The notes under the pieces are model-generated. The model had not been told where the DNA came from. It saw nothing but the letters and a program-made list of their open reading frames with translations, and searched no databases. This document shows, in pieces, positions 1 to 4,205 of a stretch of DNA of 6,190 nt. Position 1 is the stretch's first letter. Each line of letters opens with the position of its first letter. This stretch comes from Methanomethylovorans sp. GTDB lineage: Archaea > Halobacteriota > Methanosarcinia > Methanosarcinales > Methanosarcinaceae. The position numbers and the translations under genes were made by a program. The stretch covers positions 1-6,190 of the forward strand of contig JAHFZE010000147.1 in NCBI GenBank assembly GCA_020854785.1, given 5' to 3'.

Positions 1-992
1 ATACCTTTTGCAAGGCGGCTGGTATTGGTCACGAACAGATCATCACCTACAATGAGAGTTTCCCATGCCTCAGATGTAAGGTTTGCAAAATCCTCGAAAG
101 CTTCCTCATGGAAAGGATCCTCTATATAGATGATAGGATAGCTGTCTATCAATTCAAGGTAGAGATCAGTAAGTTCTCCGCCGTCAAGTAACTTACCATC
201 GATAGAATATGCTTCCCCGTCAAAGAACTCAGATGCTGCAGCATCAATACCAATAGTGATATCTAATTCACTATAACCTGCCTCATCTATTGCGCTCATC
301 AGAGCATCGAGGGCATCTGTGGTCATGGACAATGGTGGAGCATACCCCCCCTCATAGCCAACGTTCGTTGCTGAAGCACCATATTTATCTTCAAGTATCT
401 TCCGTAAAGCATGATAAGTTTCAGCTCCCATCCTCAGGGCTTCAGCATAAGTATCAGAACCTTTTGGCTGGATCATGAATTCCTGGATCGCGAGGTCATT
501 ACCTGCATGTTTACCGCCATTTATTACGTTCATTGTAGGAACAGGAAGAGTATGTGCGTTGGTACCTCCAAGATATCTGTACAGAGGGAGATTCAGGGAA
601 TCTGCAGCTGCCTTTGCAACTGCCATTGAAACGCCCAGAATAGCATTCGCACCTAAGGTCATCTTATTATCAGTACCATCCATGGCTATCATAAGGGCAT
701 CAATACCGCGCTGGTGGCGAACATCCATTCCCACTAGGTCACCTTCAAGAGTGGTGTTCACGTTGTCTACAGCATCAAGAACACCTTTTCCCGCATAGCG
801 GTCTGCCTCCTTGTCCCTCAACTCAATAGCCTCATGGGTACCGGTGGAAGCACCCGAGGGAACACTGGCTCGTCCAAAGCCGCAGCCAGTATAAACGTCC
901 ACTTCGACCGTGGGGTTTCCTCGTGAATCTAGGATCTCTCTAGCATGTACTTTTTCTATCTTGTACTTACGTTCATCAGCAATGTAAACCAT
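1..992 (-). CDS. eno: Enolase (phosphopyruvate hydratase), C-terminus cut by window edge
   Basis: This cytosolic enzyme interconverts 2-phosphoglycerate and phosphoenolpyruvate, and in methanogens it serves mainly gluconeogenesis. The frame is open for 330 codons from ATG 992 to the edge; about 95-100 residues are missing, including the catalytic lysines. Visible landmarks are REILDSRGNPTVEVDV (18-33), the mobile loop SVPSGASTGTHEA (43-55), LGANAILGVSMAVAKA (113-128), VINGGKHAGN with His162 (157-165), QEFMIQP with Glu171 (170-176), the metal ligands Asp250 (IGIDAAASE), Glu291 (IEDPF) and Asp317 (VGDDLFVTN). The usual GDEGG motif reads GYEGG (212-216): the catalytic Glu214 is kept but the preceding Asp is Tyr213. 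The start is fixed by a strong GGAGGTGG six bases upstream. The gene has its own promoter and diverges from the regulator at 1133. Confidence 0.97.
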   Translation of the reverse strand, partial: MVYIADERKYKIEKVHAREILDSRGNPTVEVDVYTGCGFGRASVPSGASTGTHEAIELRDKEADRYAGKGVLDAVDNVNTTLEGDLVGMDVRHQRGIDALMIAMDGTDNKMTLGANAILGVSMAVAKAAADSLNLPLYRYLGGTNAHTLPVPTMNVINGGKHAGNDLAIQEFMIQPKGSDTYAEALRMGAETYHALRKILEDKYGASATNVGYEGGYAPPLSMTTDALDALMSAIDEAGYSELDITIGIDAAASEFFDGEAYSIDGKLLDGGELTDLYLELIDSYPIIYIEDPFHEEAFEDFANLTSEAWETLIVGDDLFVTNTSRLAKG

Positions 993-998
993 CCTGTT

Positions 999-1006
999 CC
1001 ACCTCC
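999..1006 (-). promoter_or_regulatory. Ribosome binding site of eno
   Basis: On the minus strand this reads GGAGGTGG, a near-ideal match to the 3' end of archaeal 16S rRNA, with a six-base spacer to ATG 992. It decides the enolase start. Confidence 0.85.
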
Positions 1007-1034
1007 ATCTTCTATCCCATAAAAGGTCATTAGT

Positions 1035-1043
1035 GTATATATT
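1035..1043 (-). promoter_or_regulatory. Probable TATA box of eno
   Basis: The minus strand reads AATATATAC in an AT-rich context. An archaeal start site about 25 bases downstream would fall near 1013, giving a leader of roughly 20 nt that just contains the GGAGGTGG site. Placement is inferred from spacing only. Confidence 0.55.
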
Positions 1044-1100
1044 GTTTATTGTTAGCGTTTCTTTGGAGAGGAAAAAGAGGGCGGAAAAGCTTTACACAAA

Positions 1101-1109
1101 TTATATAAA
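1101..1109 (+). promoter_or_regulatory. TATA box of the regulator gene; leaderless transcript likely
   Basis: TTATATAAA is an excellent archaeal TATA box. Transcription about 25 bases from its centre would begin at about 1129-1133, that is at or within a few bases of ATG 1133. No Shine-Dalgarno sequence precedes that ATG, so the mRNA is probably leaderless, in contrast to eno and nadC in this window. Confidence 0.65.
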
Positions 1110-1114
1110 CTGGT

Positions 1115-1130
1115 AAGTATTATTATACTT
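1115..1130. promoter_or_regulatory. Palindrome over the probable start site of the regulator: candidate operator
   Basis: The sequence is AAGTAT, four bases (TATT), then ATACTT: two perfect six-base arms. It sits between the TATA box (1101-1109) and ATG 1133, where a bound dimer would block polymerase. The next gene encodes a winged-helix regulator, so autorepression is a natural guess. The arms are AT-rich, so chance occurrence is possible. Confidence 0.4.
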
Positions 1131-1132
1131 TT

Positions 1133-1513
1133 ATGAAAATAGAAATTGCTGAAATCATGGGGGAGCAAAGTAAAGAAATAATAGAATTGTTGCAAAACCT
1201 TGGAGTCAGCAGAACAGAAGCTATTTCTATTGCTTGCCTTGCCTGCGGAAAAGAGATAACTTCACATGACATTGAAAAAGCATCCGGAATGAGGCAGCCC
1301 GAAGTAAGTGTTGCCATGAGGCCTTTGCGCGAGAGAGGATGGATAGAAGAACGCAATGAGAAAAAGAACTCTGATAAAGGCAGACCGGTCAAGTACTATA
1401 AACTAATAGTTCCTCTGAGAGAAATAATTGAAACTTTTGAAGCAGAGATCCAGCAGAAAAATAAAGAAATGGAAGAAACTCTCAGGCATTTGAAAGATCT
1501 AAAAAATATATGA
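1133..1513 (+). CDS. Winged-helix transcriptional regulator (MarR/TrmB-like), 126 aa
   Basis: This is a small cytosolic DNA-binding protein. Residues 18-40 (LLQNLGVSRTEAISIACLAC) form the first helices. Residues 42-72 hold the helix-turn-helix: ITSHDIEKASGMRQPEVSVA, then MRPLRERGWIEE. Residues 76-91 (EKKNSDKGRPVKYYKL) are the basic beta wing typical of MarR, ArsR and TrmB-like proteins. The tail 97-126 is a charged helix (EIIETFEAEIQQKNKEMEET), probably a coiled-coil dimerisation element. No ligand domain follows, so the signal is unknown; a CLAC (Cys35, Cys38) pair could sense redox or metal, which is inference. It diverges from eno and is probably leaderless. The family assignment is by pattern only; the fold is more certain than the exact family. 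Confidence 0.88.
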   Translation: MKIEIAEIMGEQSKEIIELLQNLGVSRTEAISIACLACGKEITSHDIEKASGMRQPEVSVAMRPLRERGWIEERNEKKNSDKGRPVKYYKLIVPLREIIETFEAEIQQKNKEMEETLRHLKDLKNI

Positions 1514-1530
1514 GAGTAAAACACACTTAA

Positions 1531-1977
1531 TTAAACATTCTGTTTGAATGTGATCGGAGAGTAACCTTTTACACTATCATTTAGCCGCGCTGCGATCATC
1601 CCTGATATTTCGAGAATGCATATTTCATTTACCATAAATACCTTACTCTGCTTCCTCAGGCAACCTGTCCTGACATGTTCATCCCTGCCTATGCTGCAGT
1701 GCAGATGCACCTTGGGTTCCTCTCCTTCGTAAAAAATATTCCCTATGCAGATAATCTCATGAGGAGTGTCTATTTTGACCCATATAGGATCAGGAGGCAC
1801 GCAAGCCTCTTTAGGACCTGCCACAAGATCTCCCTTTTCAATTGCCCCCAGCAGAAAGAAGAAAGCAGATCGTATGTTCTCTTTTCTTGAAACGGTCTGT
1901 AAGGCCTCTATCAGATCTTCACCATGATCAACTCTCAGGCAGAAGACCCTGCCAATAGTACCTGTAGCATATTCCAT
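1531..1977 (-). CDS. PPC/DUF296-domain protein (COG1661-like), 148 aa
   Basis: This single-domain protein has the plant-and-prokaryote-conserved (PPC, DUF296) fold, a family of small trimeric proteins found fused to AT-hooks in plants and alone in prokaryotes; the prokaryotic role is not established. Diagnostic parts are GRVFCLRVDHGEDLIEAL (9-26), the FFFLLGAIEKGDL strand-turn (39-51), HEIICIGNIFYEGEEPKVHLH (73-93) and CSIGRDEHVRTGC (94-106). His91 and His93 match the family's HxH metal site; where members usually have a further GGH histidine this one has TGC (Cys106). I chose ATG 1977 because family proteins start close to this point. A TTG at 1989, which overlaps the upstream gene's stop codon by two bases, would add MSFG. 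Neither start has a clear ribosome site. It is probably co-transcribed with the broken ABC ATPase gene and ends 17 bp from the convergent regulator. Confidence 0.85.
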   Translation of the reverse strand: MEYATGTIGRVFCLRVDHGEDLIEALQTVSRKENIRSAFFFLLGAIEKGDLVAGPKEACVPPDPIWVKIDTPHEIICIGNIFYEGEEPKVHLHCSIGRDEHVRTGCLRKQSKVFMVNEICILEISGMIAARLNDSVKGYSPITFKQNV

Positions 1978-1985
1978 GCCAAAGC

Positions 1986-2678
1986 TCAAGCATCTCTATA
2001 CTCAAATACTCTGCCATCTACAAGCCTTACTATCCTGTCCGTCTTCTTTGCCATCTGCTCATCATGGGTCAACCGGATGAAAGTCTGGTTACGTTCCTTG
2101 TTGAGCTTTCGAAGCAGATCAGAGATCATCTGGCTTGACCTGAAATCAAGATCCCCTGTCGGTTCATCACCTATAACTATTATCGGATAGTTAACAAGAG
2201 CCCTTGCAACGGCAACCCGCTGGCTCTGTCCGCCGGAAAGTTGGGTGGGCCTGTGCACCATCCGGTCTTCCAACTCCACTTCCTTAAGCAGTTCTTCAAC
2301 CATTTCTCGAGCCTGTTTTTTGCTCTTTCCAGCTATAAGCAATGGCATCATCACGTTCTCAAGAGCAGTAAAATCAGGAAGTAAATGATGATATTGAAAA
2401 ATGAAACCTAACATGGCATTCCTGGCCTGTGACCTTGTATCCTCGGACATGGAGGCCACATCCTGACCATCTATTAGAATGGTACCTGATGTAGGAGTAT
2501 CAAGAATCACTATCATATGCATCAGAGTACTTTTTCCAGAGCCTTAAGGCCCTATAATGGCCAGGAACTCACCACTTTCAATGTTCAGGCTCAGGTCATC
2601 CAATGCTCTTACTTCTACACTATCCCCATAGACTTTGGTAAGGTTTCTTATCTCAATAATATTGTTTTGCTCTGTCAT
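1986..2678 (-). pseudogene. ABC transporter ATPase (LolD/MacB-like), interrupted by a stop codon in Walker A
   Basis: Read from ATG 2678 the frame encodes 230 residues, the usual length of an ABC ATPase that partners a MacB/LolCE-type permease. The N-terminus (EIRNLTKVYGDSVEVRALDD, 9-28) is normal. Walker A reads GP-stop-GSGKST: codon 45 is TAA (2546-2544), where a serine or asparagine is expected; a single C-to-A change of TCA would explain it. Everything after is intact: Q-loop IFQYHHLLPD (Gln95), signature LSGGQ (147-151), Walker B VIGDEPTGDLD (Asp171, Glu172), the H-loop LTHD (His205). A restart at ATG 2522 would lack the P-loop and could not bind ATP normally. No permease gene lies in the window. 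A nonsense mutation, a sequencing error or readthrough are all possible; TAA is not the pyrrolysine codon. The absence of other damage implies a recent event or an error. Confidence 0.85.
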
Positions 2679-2806
2679 CAGACCGCCCTGGACATGAAAT
2701 GAATTATCAGTGTTATAGAGATCGTTTACACTATTTCACTTTTCAGGGTACTGTAAGTTCATGAGTTTATTAAATGAGGGTGTCTCCTCTGCAAATACCA
2801 ACAACA

Positions 2807-3631
2807 TTATACAGAGAACGTCATACTAAGGTCTATCCATCTTGCAGCATGGATAAGCGAACCCATGGAGATCACATCAACACCCGTCTTTGCGTATTCT
2901 TCAAGGTTCTCAATGGTAATATTACCTGAGACCTCAATGATCACATGTTCTCTTAACCCTTCTTTTTTGAGGGTGTGGACAGTCCTCAATACCTCTGCGG
3001 GGCTCATGTTATCAAGCATGATCATATCCACACCTAGGCTGGCCACCAATAAAGCTTCGTCCATGGTCTCTACCTCTGCCTCGATCTTCTGGGTGAAACT
3101 GGCCCTTTTCTTTGCTTCGCTTATGGCTGCTTCAAAGCCCATTAATGTGATGTGGTTGTCCTTGAGCATGATGCAGTCAGACAGGCTGAACCTGTGTGTA
3201 TCGCCCCCGCCTGCAACCACAGCCAGCTTTTCCAGACTACGCATCCCAGGTATGGTCTTACGGGTACAGGCAACCCTTGTGTCCGAGAACGACCTGACGA
3301 TCCGTACACATCTGTTTGTCATAGTGGCAATGCCACTAAGATGTCCCAGAAAATTTAAAGAGAGCCTTTCAGCTCTTAACATCGATACGGAATTACCCCT
3401 TAGGGAGATTATTGTTTCTCCGGCCCGTATCTGATCACCATCACTATGTGATGGTATAGCCTGCAGTCCAAAGTATTTGAAAATAGACATTGCAACATCA
3501 ATACCTGCCAGAGTACAGTCTTCCTTAGCTAAGATGGCAGCTTCCACTTCCCTCTCCGGAACAAGGGTACATGAAAGGTCATATGGGCCAAGGTCTTCCT
3601 GAATGAAGCGTTCCAATTCACTGTTAAGCAT
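2807..3631 (-). CDS. nadC: Nicotinate-nucleotide diphosphorylase (carboxylating), quinolinate phosphoribosyltransferase
   Basis: It converts quinolinate and phosphoribosyl pyrophosphate to nicotinate mononucleotide, CO2 and pyrophosphate, the step where de novo NAD synthesis joins the common route. Length is 274 residues, normal for the family. Motifs in order: QEDLGPYDLSC near the N-terminus (11-21), AERLSLNFLGHLSGIAT (87-103), TRKTIPGMR phosphate-binding segment (123-131), GGGDTHRFSLSDCIMLKDNH (141-160), EVET (186-189), IMLDNMSP (204-211), EVSGNI (233-238), and GVDVISMGSLIH (250-261) in the C-terminal barrel. A GGTGGT ribosome site five bases before ATG 3631 fixes the start. The partners nadA and nadB are not in this window. 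The ABC ATPase gene follows after 128 bp, so co-transcription is possible but not shown. ModD-type relatives are the alternative, but the TRKT and GGG-HR segments favour NadC. Confidence 0.95.
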   Translation of the reverse strand: MLNSELERFIQEDLGPYDLSCTLVPEREVEAAILAKEDCTLAGIDVAMSIFKYFGLQAIPSHSDGDQIRAGETIISLRGNSVSMLRAERLSLNFLGHLSGIATMTNRCVRIVRSFSDTRVACTRKTIPGMRSLEKLAVVAGGGDTHRFSLSDCIMLKDNHITLMGFEAAISEAKKRASFTQKIEAEVETMDEALLVASLGVDMIMLDNMSPAEVLRTVHTLKKEGLREHVIIEVSGNITIENLEEYAKTGVDVISMGSLIHAARWIDLSMTFSV

Positions 3632-3636
3632 CTTTT

Positions 3637-3642
3637 ACCACC
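3637..3642 (-). promoter_or_regulatory. Ribosome binding site of nadC
   Basis: The minus strand reads GGTGGT with five bases (AAAAG) before ATG 3631. It supports this start for nadC. Confidence 0.7.
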
Positions 3643-3677
3643 GGTGTTATTCAAGAGTTTTATTTTTGATGTGAATA

Positions 3678-3692
3678 GTTAGAATTTTTAAC
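3678..3692 (-). promoter_or_regulatory. Imperfect palindrome and possible TATA element upstream of nadC
   Basis: GTTAGAATTTTTAAC is a 15-base palindrome with one mismatched pair. On the minus strand it contains TTAAAAATT, a plausible TATA element: 25 bases further a transcript would start near 3660, giving a leader of about 28 nt that includes the GGTGGT site. A palindrome overlapping a TATA box would suit a repressor of NAD synthesis, but the region is AT-rich and this is weak. Confidence 0.3.
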
Positions 3693-3742
3693 TTTGGATT
3701 TCATTTGTCAACGTCAGTACGATGTAATAATTCTATTCAATG

Positions 3743-3750
3743 TTATATGA
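3743..3750 (+). promoter_or_regulatory. TATA-like box ahead of the decayed gene and the NorD-like gene
   Basis: TTATATGA lies 16 bases before ATG 3767, the first codon of the decayed frame. A start site about 25 bases from the box centre would lie at or just beyond that ATG, an arrangement similar to the leaderless regulator at 1133. It may be the surviving promoter for the downstream NorD-like gene; no better TATA box is obvious nearer to 4206. Confidence 0.35.
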
Positions 3751-4071
3751 ATTGCCTTATCTAAATATGGGTTCCTATGGTTTAATTACTGCTTAGATCC
3801 TTGGAAAACCAGTTAGTGATCCTCTGAACCTCGTATGCGTCTGCTTTGAATTATCAGGAACTTTTTTTGAACTCTATGAAGAATGCTCCAGAATGCTTAC
3901 AGTAGATGGATATGATGTTAGAAGCGAACAACAAGGTCATAATTTAAGAATACATCGGTTAAAAGGTACCAATTCCGTATTATGAGCTTCATAGACCTGA
4001 AATTATCCCTGCAAAGTTGATATAAAGAAGTAAGAACAAGTTTATTAGTCTACCACAGGCGTTTAATGTAA

Positions 4072-4094
4072 AAGATATTTTGGTAAAATATCTT
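4072..4094. repeat. Perfect inverted repeat, 10-base arms and 3-base spacer
   Basis: AAGATATTTT (4072-4081), GGT, AAAATATCTT (4085-4094). It lies inside the open C-terminal part of the decayed gene. It could fold as an RNA hairpin with a tight loop or be a dimeric protein site. The arms are almost pure A and T. Confidence 0.6.
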
Positions 4095-4120
4095 ATCACA
4101 CAGAAATTACTGCGTGATAA
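4093..4120 (+). repeat. Second inverted repeat followed by an A-run
   Basis: TTATCAC (4093-4099) pairs with GTGATAA (4114-4120). After one mismatch the stem continues with CAG (4101-4103) pairing CTG (4110-4112), closing a six-base loop. It shares two bases (4093-4094) with the repeat at 4072-4094, so full forms of the two hairpins compete at their junction. No U-run follows on the plus strand, so it is not a clear plus-strand terminator. Confidence 0.45.
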
Positions 4121-4189
4121 AAAAAGAAAGGCTATCAAGAAGGATCTTGACCTGCAGAAAAGGATCTATGAGAGAAGCAATGCTATCTT

Positions 4190-4196
4190 GGAGTGA
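4190..4196 (+). promoter_or_regulatory. Ribosome binding site of the NorD-like gene
   Basis: GGAGTGA with a nine-base spacer to TTG 4206. Its last three bases are the TGA stop of the decayed upstream gene, a typical operon junction. It decides in favour of the TTG start, because the first in-frame ATG (residue 29) has no such site. Confidence 0.65.
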
Positions 4197-4205
4197 AGAG
4201 ACATC

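Larger units (their letters stand above)
3767..4196 (+). pseudogene. Decayed gene of unknown family, upstream partner of the NorD-like gene
   Basis: I do not recognise the family. The remains give about 142 codons. From ATG 3767 the frame reads MGSYGLITA, then TAG (3794-3796), then 62 open codons including GKPVSDPLNL and FELSGTFFELYEECSRML, ending at TGA 3983. The next frame, open from 3963, reads YELHRPEIIPAKLI, hits TAA at 4023-4025, then runs 56 codons through FISLPQAFNVKDILVKYL and KKDLDLQKRIYERSNAILE to TGA 4194-4196. So one amber codon, one frameshift between about 3963 and 3985, and one ochre codon break it. The strongest sign of past coding is the end: a natural stop codon inside the ribosome site of the next gene, as in an operon. 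The C-terminal part is a basic, charged, helix-like segment. The MoxR/NorQ ATPases that usually partner NorD do not match it. The N-terminal half is less certain than the C-terminal half. Confidence 0.5.

Noticed and set aside
475..798. A 107-codon plus-strand open frame
   Set aside because: It is antisense to enolase and has no domain or ribosome site.
1535..1551. Hairpin ACATTC-TGTTT-GAATGT as a terminator between the convergent genes
   Set aside because: It overlaps the last codons of the PPC gene and has no U-run directly after it on the plus strand; the six-base stem could be chance.
2711..2776. TATA-like sequences in the nadC to ABC ATPase gap (minus strand, near 2711-2718 and 2766-2776)
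   Set aside because: Both are weak matches in an AT-rich gap; neither gives a better explanation than transcription from the nadC promoter.
2761..2829. A 22-codon plus-strand open frame beginning ATG 2761
   Set aside because: It has no ribosome site, runs into the 3' end of nadC on the other strand, and encodes nothing recognisable.
2865..3434. A 189-codon plus-strand open frame
   Set aside because: It lies wholly antisense to nadC, whose protein matches its family from end to end. The antisense translation shows no recognisable domain.
3794..3796. In-frame TAG near the start of the decayed gene, as a possible pyrrolysine codon
   Set aside because: Methanosarcinales can decode TAG as pyrrolysine, but the same gene also has a frameshift and a TAA, so readthrough would not rescue it.
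3640..4205. A tRNA, small RNA gene or insertion sequence in the AT-rich gap
   Set aside because: I found no cloverleaf pattern, no flanking inverted repeats with target duplications and no transposase motifs.
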